Of a stretch of DNA of 64,000 nt, positions 26,199-35,243 are shown piece after piece. A program made the translations under genes and the position numbers. Where the stretch lies: positions 167,101-231,100 of the forward strand of contig CAYLHG010000001.1 of the NCBI GenBank assembly GCA_964383495.1. Direction: 5' to 3'. Within the stretch, counting starts at the first letter, position 1. Each line of letters opens with the position of its first letter. A model generated the notes under the pieces. That model saw nothing but the letters and a program-made list of their open reading frames with translations, had not been told where the DNA came from and made no database searches. This DNA is from CAWKDC01 sp964383495 (GTDB taxonomy: Bacteria > Pseudomonadota > Gammaproteobacteria > JABCZS01).

Positions 26199-28001
26199 AT
26201 TCGGGTAAATACCCAGTAAGTCAATTCGTGGGATGCTCACAGGCCACACTGGCACTTTGCCCGCTTCTTCTAAACCATGAATACCTTGGCCGATAAAAAT
26301 AATTGCGAACAAGAAAATTAACCAAGTGCTCACTCGGAAGAAAGTCTGTATCGGCAACTGCAACCCAAAACGAAACATCAAAAACACAACGAATAATAAT
26401 ATTGCCAAGGCAGCAACTGCACCGAACCAAATCATGTTTTCATGCTGCATGCCTACCTGCAAACTCAATGTTTCGTAAAATAAAATTGTTTCGAATAATT
26501 CACGATATACCGCTAAAAATGATAACGTCGCCAAGCCCCAGCGTGCTTTTTCAGCATCCAAATGTTTGGCTAATTTCTCTTTTAAATATGTGCGCCAGTC
26601 GCGTGCTAATTGGTGACGGTGAATCCAAATGCCTACGTATAATAAAATACCTGCCGCTACTATCGCAGTGACACCTTCTGTTAATTCACGTGCCGCACCA
26701 CTGATCTCTATCAATGCGTTTGAAACAAACCATGTCGCAGCTCCTGCGGCCAATGCGACCAACCAACCTATGTGAACAGCGGGCAATAATTCTCGACGCT
26801 CCCCTTTCACCAACATTACAATTAACATACCCACAAGCAAAATAGATTCTAACCCTTCACGCAATAAAATCACAAAAGAACTTAAGAAAATAGCCGGGCT
26901 TGTAAACTCAAGCGTAGGCAGTGTATCTTGCACCGTTGTTAACAACACATATAGTTCATCATACAAATTTTGAACTTCTTTTATAGTTTGTTTTTTTTCA
27001 ATTGCCATGCGAAAAGCCATCATTTTCTGTTCAATCAAAATACGTTGGTCGCGATCCATCACATCTAATATTGCTTCTGCTGTTTCAAATCCATCCAAAT
27101 AAGCTGACAAAGCATATTGATAAGCTTCTTTCGCGTTCCCTGCCTCATAATACTTCATGCTCTGCCCTAATTTTTCTAATGTGATCGCAAAAGGGTCTTG
27201 AGACATCATGGCCTCTGGATTGGCACGCAAATATGCCAACAGTGCTTGTCCTTCTTCATTTAAATGATTTACTGTAACAGTTGTTAACGTGTTTAAATCG
27301 GGCACTGTGTCAATACGCTCTTCTTTCCATGCTTTTTTACCTAACATTTTTTGCGCTTCTGTATCTACTAACCCACTTAAATAAAAGGCCACACTCCAAC
27401 GCTCTTCTTCTGTGAGTGCTTTTCCATAAGGCGCCATGGATGTTCCAGCCACACCCAGCGTAACGGTGTTATACAATGCAAAAATGCTGAGATGATCCAT
27501 CCGTTGACGATCTAAAAAATTAGTTGGAGGAGGATTGAGTGATGCCGCCAACACACCATCGCCTGCACCGGTAGCCCCATGACAAGCCACACAATTTGTT
27601 TGAAAAATCTTTTTACCTAAAGCAATATCGGGCAGTTGTGCAGGCGTTAAAGTGACAGTTAACACTTCACGCAGCGCAATGGAAAGTTGCTGCGTTTTGT
27701 CGCGTACTGTTAAAATTGGGGCCACTTCATTCACTAATTTTTGTAATTGCTTAGCTTGTACCAATAAATCTTGTTTTTCAGGTTGTGCAGGCAAAGCTTC
27801 CACGGCGCTGAGAATCGCGGCAGAAAATTCTTGCATTTCTTGATATTCAGAAGGGTTTTTGACGTTTCCTTGGGCATCTACTGCTTCTTCGTAATCTACG
27901 CCCACATAATCTACCAATTGCAAAAGTTGTGGCGCTGAAATAGGATTTGCCCAAAGAGAGCATGACAGCAATAACCCTAACAGGAGAGACAATAAGCGCA
28001 T
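26130..28001 (-). CDS. Cytochrome c-FTR1 family iron permease fusion
   Basis: High-affinity iron uptake permease of the FTR1/EfeU family with an N-terminal periplasmic part. 623 residues: signal peptide (1-18), helical domain, a class I cytochrome c domain with haem motif CVACH at 137-141, a long helical linker, then seven transmembrane helices with the iron-binding motifs REGLE (about 381) and RELFE (about 500). The attached haem domain could supply the oxidation step that EfeB/EfeO provide elsewhere; neither gene is nearby. A Fur box precedes the start. Confidence 0.92.
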   Translation of the reverse strand: MRLLSLLLGLLLSCSLWANPISAPQLLQLVDYVGVDYEEAVDAQGNVKNPSEYQEMQEFSAAILSAVEALPAQPEKQDLLVQAKQLQKLVNEVAPILTVRDKTQQLSIALREVLTVTLTPAQLPDIALGKKIFQTNCVACHGATGAGDGVLAASLNPPPTNFLDRQRMDHLSIFALYNTVTLGVAGTSMAPYGKALTEEERWSVAFYLSGLVDTEAQKMLGKKAWKEERIDTVPDLNTLTTVTVNHLNEEGQALLAYLRANPEAMMSQDPFAITLEKLGQSMKYYEAGNAKEAYQYALSAYLDGFETAEAILDVMDRDQRILIEQKMMAFRMAIEKKQTIKEVQNLYDELYVLLTTVQDTLPTLEFTSPAIFLSSFVILLREGLESILLVGMLIVMLVKGERRELLPAVHIGWLVALAAGAATWFVSNALIEISGAARELTEGVTAIVAAGILLYVGIWIHRHQLARDWRTYLKEKLAKHLDAEKARWGLATLSFLAVYRELFETILFYETLSLQVGMQHENMIWFGAVAALAILLFVVFLMFRFGLQLPIQTFFRVSTWLIFLFAIIFIGQGIHGLEEAGKVPVWPVSIPRIDLLGIYPNLFGLLCQAAALGLAIVMGIRRR

Positions 28002-28017
28002 AAAGCAGCCCCTTGCA

Positions 28018-28036
28018 AATAAGAATGGTTCTCAAT
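28018..28036 (-). promoter_or_regulatory. Fur box before the iron permease
   Basis: AATAAGAATGGTTCTCAAT matches the palindromic Fur pattern AATGAGAATnATTCTCATT at all but three positions and lies 17 bp upstream of the start codon at 28001. Predicts iron repression. Confidence 0.7.
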
Positions 28037-28179
28037 TATAAGGGAACCACGGGAAAAGGCAAGCGCTTTATAGGCTCTACTTCCTAGTATATAGCCGCCA
28101 ATGCAAAATAAAAGAATATGGAGATTATCTCTAATTTAGTTTAGGTTGCTCTAAAAACCTCTGGCAGGTCGCCTCTGCA

Positions 28180-28209
28180 TTGACAATGATTCTCATTTGC
28201 ATTTATAAT
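28180..28209 (+). promoter_or_regulatory. bfd promoter with overlapping Fur box
   Basis: TTGACA at 28180-28185, 18 bp, TATAAT at 28204-28209. The 19-bp Fur-like site GACAATGATTCTCATTTGC (28182-28200) matches 14 of 19 consensus positions and covers the -35 and spacer, a classic repressor placement. Confidence 0.8.
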
Positions 28210-28230
28210 GCCTTTAATGGGGGAAAAAGC

Positions 28231-28464
28231 ATGTATATTTGCATCTGCAATAACGTAACGGATAAAGATATTGCCAAAGCGGTGGAAGCGGGCTGCCACA
28301 CTCTCGAAGCACTTCAACAACATACAAGATTAGGCACCCAATGTGGAAGCTGTAAGAACGACGCCTGCGCACTCTTAAAACGTTTTAAAGCCGATGCCTC
28401 CGCCTCATATCTCCCCGCCCCTGCCTATTTTGCCTCTCCAGACAAAGACGTACGTTCATATTGA
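28231..28464 (+). CDS. bfd: Bacterioferritin-associated ferredoxin (Bfd-like)
   Basis: Small [2Fe-2S] protein that reduces the mineral core of bacterioferritin to release iron. 77 residues from ATG 28231 (GGGGG upstream). MYICICNNVTDKDI and GTQCGSCKNDA give the C-x-C and C-x2-C cluster ligands. The C-terminal extension is longer than in E. coli Bfd (64 residues). No bacterioferritin gene is adjacent. Confidence 0.88.
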   Translation: MYICICNNVTDKDIAKAVEAGCHTLEALQQHTRLGTQCGSCKNDACALLKRFKADASASYLPAPAYFASPDKDVRSY

Positions 28465-28488
28465 CTGCACGTACGTACGTGCTATACT
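28461..28488 (+). promoter_or_regulatory. Toxin-antitoxin promoter with palindrome filling the spacer
   Basis: TTGACT (28461-28466), then the perfect 16-bp palindrome GCACGTACGTACGTGC (28467-28482), then TATACT (28483-28488). The palindrome occupies exactly the -35/-10 spacer, so antitoxin binding would block RNA polymerase. Another ACGTACGT lies just upstream at 28448-28455. Confidence 0.75.
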
Positions 28489-28514
28489 GAACAAGTAATG
28501 CATGAGAGGGACGT

Positions 28515-28757
28515 ATGGTCATTTCAATCACACAGCTTCGAGCCAATATTTATAAAATAATGGACCAAGTTATTGAAACTGGCGAGCCCATTGATATCGA
28601 ACGCAACGGGGGCATTAGACTTCGTATTGTGCCTGTTAGCCACACACCGCCACTCACAAAAAATAAATTAGACAGCCTCATTTCGCGTAAAGAGATTCTG
28701 GTAGAATCTCCAGAAAAATATATTCACCTAGATTGGAGCCAGGAATGGAAGCCGTAG
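28515..28757 (+). CDS. Antitoxin, Phd/YefM type
   Basis: 80 residues. The N-terminal MVISITQLRANIYKIMDQVIETGEPIDI stretch matches the Phd/YefM DNA-binding fold; the C-terminal part (Trp/Glu/Lys-rich) would wrap the toxin. AGAGGGA ribosome site. It overlaps the toxin start by 13 nt. It should bind the palindrome upstream for autoregulation. Confidence 0.85.
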   Translation: MVISITQLRANIYKIMDQVIETGEPIDIERNGGIRLRIVPVSHTPPLTKNKLDSLISRKEILVESPEKYIHLDWSQEWKP

Positions 28758-29128
28758 TACATCTAGACACACATGTTGTCATTTGGTTATACGCTGGCTG
28801 TACGGAGCAACTGAGTGATCATGTAAAATCATTGATTGAGGAAAACACTCTAACCATTTCTCCTATGGTGATTTTAGAACTTTCTTACTTAAAAGAAACT
28901 AATCGATTAAACATCGCTCCCCATACTATGGTAAACGATCTGCATGATCGGATTGGATTAATAGTAGATGCAACGCCCATGAGTTTGGTTGTCGATCAAG
29001 CAGTATCTTTAAGTTGGACGCGTGATCCTTTCGATAGGCTCATCACAGCGCAAGCAGCCTGTTATGAGCAGAAACTCATCACGAAAGATGAGTTTATTAG
29101 AAACAATTATGCAAATGCAGAATGGTAA
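28745..29128 (+). CDS. PIN-domain toxin, VapC type
   Basis: Probable ribonuclease toxin that cuts structured RNA such as tRNA. 127 residues from ATG 28745. Acidic PIN residues are visible: Asp in HLDTHV (about 8), Glu in ILELSY (about 43), and Asp in RDPFDRLITAQA (about 98). Pairs with the Phd-type antitoxin; its 3' end overlaps xerD by 7 nt. Confidence 0.87.
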   Translation: MEAVVHLDTHVVIWLYAGCTEQLSDHVKSLIEENTLTISPMVILELSYLKETNRLNIAPHTMVNDLHDRIGLIVDATPMSLVVDQAVSLSWTRDPFDRLITAQAACYEQKLITKDEFIRNNYANAEW

Positions 29129-30024
29129 TTAAAAAGGACTCTCAAATAACTGTGAACCCCAGCGCTCTCCTAACCCAATTTCTCGAACGTCTTTGGCTTG
29201 AAGAGGGCAAAAGCGCACACAGCCAAGCTGCCTACCGCAGCGACATTCAACTATTTTTTCGCTGGATGGAACCTGCTGAACTACAATTGGCCAGTATCAC
29301 CTCCAGCGACATCCAATCTTTTTTTGCGCATTGCCTGACAGAAGGCCGCACACCTCGCACAATCGCCCGTTATCGCTGCGCTTTTCGAAAATTTTTTGGA
29401 TGGTTGGTGCGCGAAAGACATCTTTCTCGCAACCCTATCGAAGGGATTGAAGCGCCCAAAATTGGACAACCATTGCCACACAGCTTGAGTGAAACGCAGG
29501 TCGAAGCGTTATTGCAAGCACCAAACACCGCAACGCCCATTGGCTTGCGCGATAAAACTATGTTAGAAATATTGTACGCTTGTGGGTTACGCGTCAGTGA
29601 GCTAGTGGGTTTGCAGACGCATCAGATCAATCTAAAGCAAGGGGTAATAAGAATATTAGGTAAAGGGAAAAAAGAACGTTTAGTACCATTAGGTGAGCAT
29701 GCTATACAATATTTGATGCAATACTTAAATAATAAAACGGATGTGAGTGCGATATTATTTCCAGGGCGTGAGGGCCAAGCCATGACACGTCAAACATTCT
29801 GGTACCGCATCAAACATTATGCCAATGTCGCAGGCATCACAGCGCCTTTATCGCCACATACGTTACGTCATGCATTTGCAACACATTTATTGAACCACGG
29901 CGCAGATCTCCGCGTGATTCAATTATTATTAGGACATAGCCAGATTTCAACCACACAAATATACACTTATGTGGCCAAAGAACGTTTAAAAACATTGCAT
30001 GAAAAACATCATGTTCGAGGATAA
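29122..30024 (+). CDS. xerD: Tyrosine recombinase XerD
   Basis: Site-specific recombinase that with XerC resolves chromosome dimers at dif. 300 residues. Core-binding SAM-like domain (about 12-100), catalytic domain with Arg in CGLRVSEL, H-x-x-R in SPHTLRHAFATHLLNHGADL, LGHS and the nucleophile Tyr in QIYTYV. The order xerD-dsbC is conserved in gammaproteobacteria. Start ATG 29122 lies inside the toxin gene; GTG 29152 is an alternative. Confidence 0.95.
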   Translation: MVIKKDSQITVNPSALLTQFLERLWLEEGKSAHSQAAYRSDIQLFFRWMEPAELQLASITSSDIQSFFAHCLTEGRTPRTIARYRCAFRKFFGWLVRERHLSRNPIEGIEAPKIGQPLPHSLSETQVEALLQAPNTATPIGLRDKTMLEILYACGLRVSELVGLQTHQINLKQGVIRILGKGKKERLVPLGEHAIQYLMQYLNNKTDVSAILFPGREGQAMTRQTFWYRIKHYANVAGITAPLSPHTLRHAFATHLLNHGADLRVIQLLLGHSQISTTQIYTYVAKERLKTLHEKHHVRG

Positions 30025-30025
30025 G

Positions 30026-30046
30026 TATGCTATTCTGAATAGCATA
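30026..30046. terminator. Perfect 9-bp inverted repeat between xerD and dsbC
   Basis: TATGCTATT and AATAGCATA flank CTG, directly after the xerD stop and followed by TTGTTTTG. It may attenuate transcription into dsbC or act as an operator. Confidence 0.45.
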
Positions 30047-30066
30047 TTGTTTTGTGAGGCATTTCC

Positions 30067-30786
30067 ATGACGAAATTTTCTGTATTATTAACAACCGCTT
30101 TGTTTACACCTTTACTATTTGCCGCAACGCCGCAAGAAAATATTAAAGCCAGCATGGCTATTGTGGCACCCACCATGCAAATTGAAGAAATCACAGAAAC
30201 ACCTGTTGCAGGAATATATCAAATCGTATCTGGGCCTACTATTTTATATTCAGATGCTTCTGGAAAATATGTTTTTGAGGGCAGTTTGTATCGCCTAGAT
30301 GCTGATAAACAATTCACTGATTTAACAGCAGAGCGCCGAGAAAAGTTTGTGCAAAAAACATTGAGCACTGTTGATCCCAAAACATTTATCACTTTCGCAG
30401 CGCCTCACGAAAAAACATACATTACTGTTTTCACAGACATCGATTGTGGATATTGTCGCGAATTACACAAAGAAGTGCCTGAATTAAACAAAGCAGGAAT
30501 TACAGTGCGCTACATGGCCTTTCCTCGCGTTCCTCAAGGGCAGCCTTCTTTTGTAAAAGCACAATCCGTATGGTGTGCAGAAGATCGGCAAGCAGCGCTC
30601 ACTGCTGCTAAACAAGGCAAGGAACCTGCAGCTGCAACTTGCCAAGATCCTGTATTAGCTCACCAACAAATAGGACATTTATTACAATTTTCAGGAACAC
30701 CGGTGATCATCTTCAAAAATGGCAAAGTAGTCCCAGGATATGTGCCTGTGAAAAATTTAATTCCGATGGCAGAGAAAGAGTCGTAA
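30067..30786 (+). CDS. dsbC: Thiol:disulfide interchange protein DsbC
   Basis: Periplasmic disulfide isomerase. 239 residues: signal peptide (cleavage near FAA, residue 19), N-terminal dimerisation domain, thioredoxin fold with active-site CGYC at about 127-130, the cis-Pro loop in FSGTPVIIF, and two further Cys (VWCAED, ATCQDP) that form the structural disulfide. Confidence 0.95.
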   Translation: MTKFSVLLTTALFTPLLFAATPQENIKASMAIVAPTMQIEEITETPVAGIYQIVSGPTILYSDASGKYVFEGSLYRLDADKQFTDLTAERREKFVQKTLSTVDPKTFITFAAPHEKTYITVFTDIDCGYCRELHKEVPELNKAGITVRYMAFPRVPQGQPSFVKAQSVWCAEDRQAALTAAKQGKEPAAATCQDPVLAHQQIGHLLQFSGTPVIIFKNGKVVPGYVPVKNLIPMAEKES

Positions 30787-30794
30787 CCGAGGAG

Positions 30795-30847
30795 GGGCGC
30801 ATCAATGCGCCCGCCGGACGCATGGGCGGAAAATTTTCCGCCCCTAC
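30795..30847. terminator. Bidirectional double hairpin between dsbC and clpB; REP-like
   Basis: GGGCGCAT CA ATGCGCCC (30795-30812) and the perfect palindrome GGGCGGAAAATTTTCCGCCC (30824-30843), ending CCCCTACG. It sits between convergent genes and can terminate both. Related to the palindromes at 7202 and 12345. Confidence 0.65.
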
Positions 30848-30871
30848 GAATCATGATACAACAAAGCTTTT

Positions 30872-33442
30872 TCAACTGATAAGCCACTTATCATCCTTGC
30901 AATCTATCTTGATGGTATGTCCTGGCATAAACGTACCACTTAAGATTTTTTCTGCCAACGGATTTTCAATCACATTTTGAATTGTACGCTTCAACGGCCG
31001 TGCACCATAGACAGGATCAAAACCTAATGCGACGAGCTTGTCCAATGCAACATCCGTCATATCCAATTTTAAATCACGCGCTTCTAAACGTTTGCGCAAA
31101 TCATTCAATTGCAACGATGCAATTTTTTTAATATTGTCTTTCGATAATGGGTGAAACACCACCACTTCATCAATCCGATTTAAAAACTCTGGACGGAAAT
31201 GCTGACGAACCACTGTCATTACAGCTTCTTTAATGCCAGCATATTCATTATCCTTCGTCATGGTTTGAATTAAATCCGATCCTAAATTAGATGTCATCAC
31301 AATCACCGTGTTTTTGAAATCCACTGTTCTACCTTGTCCATCCGTTAATCGTCCATCATCTAATACTTGTAACAATATATTGAAAACATCGGGATGTGCT
31401 TTTTCAATTTCATCAAACAAAATCACAGAATAAGGACGGCGCCGTATGCTTTCTGTTAAATGTCCGCCTTGATCGTACCCTACATATCCTGGTGGCGCGC
31501 CAATTAACCTGGAAACAGCATGTTTTTCCATATATTCTGACATATCAATACGCACCATCGCATCTTTACTGTCGAATAAAAATTTCGCAAGCGTTTTACA
31601 CAATTCTGTTTTTCCAACCCCTGTAGGACCCAAAAATAAAAAAGATCCAATCGGCCGATGGGGATCCGACAAACCTGCACGTGAACGGCGAATAGCATTA
31701 GACACCGCTTCTACCGCTTCATTTTGGCCTACTACATTTTTATGTAACGCATCTTCCATGTGTATTAATTTTTCTTTCTCACCTTCTAACATTTTAGAAA
31801 CAGGAATACCTGTCCAGCGCGACACCACTTCTGCTACTTCTTCTTCGCCCACACGATTGCGGAGCAATTTCATTTTAGAAGGATCAATTTTTTGTGCCAT
31901 TTCCAATTGTTTATTTAATTCAGGAATACGGCCATATTGCAATTCCGACATACGCGCCAAATCATTCGCACGACGAGCCGCCTCCAATTCGTTTTGGGCT
32001 TGCTCCAATTTTTCTTTCACATGTTTCGCACCTTGCACAGCGGCTTTTTCAGCAGACCATACTTCCTCTAAGTCCGCATATTCTTTCTCTAATTTTTTGA
32101 TTTGATCTTCTAATGAAGCTAATCTTTTTTTAGATGCTTCATCAGATTCTTTCTTTAACGCCTCTCTTTCAATTTTAAGCTGAATCAATCGACGATGCAA
32201 AGCATCCATTTCTTCTGGCATAGAGTCAATTTCCATACGAATTTGGCTTGCTGCTTCGTCCACCAAATCAATCGCTTTATCTGGTAGTTGCCGATCAGAA
32301 ATATAACGGTTTGATAATGTTGCAGCTGCAACAATGGCAGGATCTGTAATATCCACACCATGGTGCACTTCATAACGCTGTTTTAAACCTCGCAAAATAG
32401 CAATCGTGTCTTCTACGGTAGGTTGATCCACAAATACTTTTTGAAAACGTCGTTCTAGTGCAGCATCTTTTTCAATATATTGACGATATTCATCTAATGT
32501 TGTGGCACCAATACAATGCAATTCTCCGCGCGCTAATGCAGGTTTTAACATATTGCCTGCATCCATGGCACCTTCTGCTTTTCCAGCGCCTACCATAGTA
32601 TGCAACTCATCGATGAATAAAATAACTTGACCTTCTTGTTTACTCAAATCATGTAATACTGCTTTTAAACGTTCTTCAAATTCACCGCGATATTTTGCAC
32701 CCGCAATCAACGCACTTAAATCCAAAGATAATAAACGTTTCCCTTTTAATCCCTCGGGCACTTCGCTATTCACAATGCGTTGTGCTAACCCTTCTACAAT
32801 GGCTGTTTTGCCAACACCAGGTTGCCCAATTAATACAGGGTTATTTTTAGTTCTACGTTGAAGCACTTGAATTACGCGGCGAATGATAGCATCACGCCCC
32901 ACAACGGGATCTAATTTTCCTTGTTCTGCGCGTTCGGTGTAATCAATCGTGTAACGTTCTAATGCTTGACGATTTTCTTCTGCGCCGGCATCTTTTACTT
33001 GCTCTCCTCCACGCACTTTGTCAATCGCTGCAGATAAGGCTTCTTTCTTTAAACCTAGTTGTTTAAGCATTGTGCCTAATTTTCCTTTATCATCACAAGC
33101 AGCTAATACAAATAATTCACTCGCAATATATTGATCATGACGTTGTTGTGCTAATTTTTCCATCGTCATGAAAACACGGTTCAGTTCTTGAGAAATACCA
33201 ATTTGATCGGGACGCTCGCTGATTTGTGGTGCTTGATCTAAACCCTCGCTAATTAAACTTCTGAGCTTTGCTAAATTAACACCCACTTGGTTCAATAAAT
33301 GATTCACAGAACTATGCTCTTGGTTCATCAAAGCTTGCATTACATGCAAAGTATCTATTTCGGGATTATCCCTTTCTACAGCAACGGACTGAGCCGCTGC
33401 AATGGCTTCTTGAAAACGATGAGTTAATTGTTCGATACGCAT
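30872..33442 (-). CDS. clpB: ATP-dependent disaggregase ClpB
   Basis: Hsp100 ring ATPase that rescues aggregated protein with DnaK. 856 residues from ATG 33442 (AAGGAG at 6-7 nt). N-domain with two Clp repeats, NBD1 Walker A GQPGVGKTAIVEGLA (about 205), coiled-coil middle domain rich in Glu/Lys (about 405-520), NBD2 Walker A GPTGVGKTELCKTLA (about 602), and the ClpB C-terminal domain. Preceded by a sigma32-type promoter. Confidence 0.97.
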   Translation of the reverse strand: MRIEQLTHRFQEAIAAAQSVAVERDNPEIDTLHVMQALMNQEHSSVNHLLNQVGVNLAKLRSLISEGLDQAPQISERPDQIGISQELNRVFMTMEKLAQQRHDQYIASELFVLAACDDKGKLGTMLKQLGLKKEALSAAIDKVRGGEQVKDAGAEENRQALERYTIDYTERAEQGKLDPVVGRDAIIRRVIQVLQRRTKNNPVLIGQPGVGKTAIVEGLAQRIVNSEVPEGLKGKRLLSLDLSALIAGAKYRGEFEERLKAVLHDLSKQEGQVILFIDELHTMVGAGKAEGAMDAGNMLKPALARGELHCIGATTLDEYRQYIEKDAALERRFQKVFVDQPTVEDTIAILRGLKQRYEVHHGVDITDPAIVAAATLSNRYISDRQLPDKAIDLVDEAASQIRMEIDSMPEEMDALHRRLIQLKIEREALKKESDEASKKRLASLEDQIKKLEKEYADLEEVWSAEKAAVQGAKHVKEKLEQAQNELEAARRANDLARMSELQYGRIPELNKQLEMAQKIDPSKMKLLRNRVGEEEVAEVVSRWTGIPVSKMLEGEKEKLIHMEDALHKNVVGQNEAVEAVSNAIRRSRAGLSDPHRPIGSFLFLGPTGVGKTELCKTLAKFLFDSKDAMVRIDMSEYMEKHAVSRLIGAPPGYVGYDQGGHLTESIRRRPYSVILFDEIEKAHPDVFNILLQVLDDGRLTDGQGRTVDFKNTVIVMTSNLGSDLIQTMTKDNEYAGIKEAVMTVVRQHFRPEFLNRIDEVVVFHPLSKDNIKKIASLQLNDLRKRLEARDLKLDMTDVALDKLVALGFDPVYGARPLKRTIQNVIENPLAEKILSGTFMPGHTIKIDCKDDKWLIS

Positions 33443-33546
33443 TACATTCTCCTTTGAATACATTTTGTTCTATTAACGATTTCAAAAATCCCCGCCTCGC
33501 AGCAACCCTTAGGCTATGTGCCTCATTTGTACAACAAGCTCTTTAA

Positions 33547-33574
33547 ATATGGGAGCAAATATTATTTTTTCAAC
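33547..33574 (-). promoter_or_regulatory. Sigma32 heat-shock promoter of clpB
   Basis: On the minus strand GTTGAAA (33574-33568), 13 bp, TCCCATAT (33554-33547), against consensus CTTGAAA-N11-16-CCCCATnT. The -35 overlaps the pgeF stop codon. Leader of about 100 nt. Confidence 0.75.
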
Positions 33575-34298
33575 TCAAAAAAATCATTGTTCCCATTCGT
33601 CCTGTTTCACCCTCTCGCCGAAACGAATAAAATTGTTTTGGATCAGAAAAAGTACACAAGTCACCACCATAAACATGCGTTACACCAAGTTTTGCACACT
33701 GATACCGCGCAATATCATACATGTTACATAAAAAACGATCGTTGTAAGGCTTGAAATGCATAGACTCGGCAGCCCCTTCTGCTAAAAACAAATCGCGTAC
33801 ATCATCACGCACTTCAAATGCAGTCGGCCCAATTGCTGGTCCCAACCATACAAGCGTTTCTTCAGCAGCAATATCTAAATGCTCCAAAGTAAATGGCACA
33901 ATACCACCTGCCAAACCTCTCCATCCTGCATGAATAGCACTTACCACAGTACCTGTTTTATCACATACCAATACGGGCAAACAATCTGCTGTCGTTACTA
34001 CACACACTTTTCCTTTTTCCCGTGTGAAACTTGCATCTGCGCAAGGTGGCGTGTCAAAAGCAGCAGCCTTCAATACCACCGTGGTATGTTGTTGCGCTAG
34101 CCATGCAGGCTCGCTCGGTAGCGATAACGCTTCGCACACTATTTTTCGATTTTGTGCAATATGATCAGGATTATCTTTAACGTACGCCCCTAGATTTAAC
34201 GTATCATAAGGAGCCAAACTCACACCACCCACGCGTGTTGTTGTGAAAGCATGCACATGCGCAGGCGCTGGCCAATGAGGTTTAATGATCGGTATCAT
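33570..34298 (-). CDS. pgeF: Peptidoglycan-editing/multicopper laccase-domain protein PgeF (YfiH)
   Basis: Family linked to removal of misincorporated residues from peptidoglycan precursors; zinc/copper-binding laccase-like fold. 242 residues from ATG 34298 (GGAAGGA upstream). TTTRVGGVSLAPYDTLNLG, VVTTADCLPVLVCD and AIHAGWRGLAGG hold the conserved His and Cys metal ligands. Overlaps the end of rluD by 17 nt, keeping the rluD-pgeF pair. Confidence 0.93.
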   Translation of the reverse strand: MIPIIKPHWPAPAHVHAFTTTRVGGVSLAPYDTLNLGAYVKDNPDHIAQNRKIVCEALSLPSEPAWLAQQHTTVVLKAAAFDTPPCADASFTREKGKVCVVTTADCLPVLVCDKTGTVVSAIHAGWRGLAGGIVPFTLEHLDIAAEETLVWLGPAIGPTAFEVRDDVRDLFLAEGAAESMHFKPYNDRFLCNMYDIARYQCAKLGVTHVYGGDLCTFSDPKQFYSFRREGETGRMGTMIFLS

Positions 34299-35214
34299 GA
34301 AAATCCTTCCGTAAGGTTGCAATCAACTCAGCCATATCTGCTGGCAAATCCACCTGAAATTCAACCCATTGCTGTGTAATAGGGTGCTTGAATGATAAAA
34401 ATGTAGCATGTAATGCTTGTCGAGGAAAGGACAACCCTTTTGAATTTGCTCCATACAAAAGATCTCCCACCAAGGGGTACCCAATATGAGCCATATGCAC
34501 ACGTATTTGATGTGTCCGTCCTGTTTCTAAGTCACATTGCACATATGTGTATCCAGAAAAACGTTCTAGCATACGATAGTGCGTAATGGCATGTTTTCCC
34601 TGTTCCAGCACAGCCATCTTAACGCGGTTGCGAGGATGCCGGCCCATTTGCGTATCTACTGTTCCGGAAGCACGCATAACCCCTTGCGCTACCGCCAAGT
34701 AACGCCGCTTTACTTCACGCGCTTGCAAAGCAGCTACCAACGCTGTATGGGCTGCTAAGCTGCGCGCAACCATCATCAGGCCCGTGGTATCTTTGTCTAA
34801 CCTGTGGACAATCCCTGCTCGTGGCAATTGCGCTAATTCAGGATAATGGTATAACAATGCATTCATCAGGGTTCCGTCGCGCACCCCTGCCCCAGGATGA
34901 ACAACAAAGCCGGCTGGCTTATTTAAAACAATCACATCTTCGTCTGCATAAACGATATCAAGCGCAATATTTTCCCCCTGCGCTTCTGTTTCAATCGGCA
35001 ATACTACATTCACATCTATTTTATCTCCTTCACGCACGCGTTGCTTAGGTACGGTCGGTCGATCATTTAATAAAACTTGGCCACTTTCAATCCACGTCTG
35101 TACGCGCGCGCGCGAGTGGATGGCTAATAATTCAGTAAGCACCTGGTCAAAACGCCGTCCGTCTTGAGAAGTGCTTATGATAAAATGGGCGTTAATAGAG
35201 GTAGGATGAGACAT
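34282..35214 (-). CDS. rluD: 23S rRNA pseudouridine synthase RluD
   Basis: Makes pseudouridines 1911, 1915 and 1917 in helix 69. 310 residues: N-terminal S4 domain (RARVQTWIESGQVLLN), then the catalytic domain with HRLDKDTTGLMMVA around residue 140 holding the catalytic Asp, and GRTHQIRVHMAHIGYPLVGD. First gene of rluD-pgeF-clpB and divergent from bamD. Confidence 0.96.
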   Translation of the reverse strand: MSHPTSINAHFIISTSQDGRRFDQVLTELLAIHSRARVQTWIESGQVLLNDRPTVPKQRVREGDKIDVNVVLPIETEAQGENIALDIVYADEDVIVLNKPAGFVVHPGAGVRDGTLMNALLYHYPELAQLPRAGIVHRLDKDTTGLMMVARSLAAHTALVAALQAREVKRRYLAVAQGVMRASGTVDTQMGRHPRNRVKMAVLEQGKHAITHYRMLERFSGYTYVQCDLETGRTHQIRVHMAHIGYPLVGDLLYGANSKGLSFPRQALHATFLSFKHPITQQWVEFQVDLPADMAELIATLRKDFHDTDH

Positions 35215-35243
35215 TAAAAAGTATTGTCCTTCAGTAAAAAATG

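Noticed and set aside
31396..32105. Plus-strand reading frames inside clpB
   Set aside because: Shadows of a highly conserved gene on the other strand; no ribosome sites or domains.
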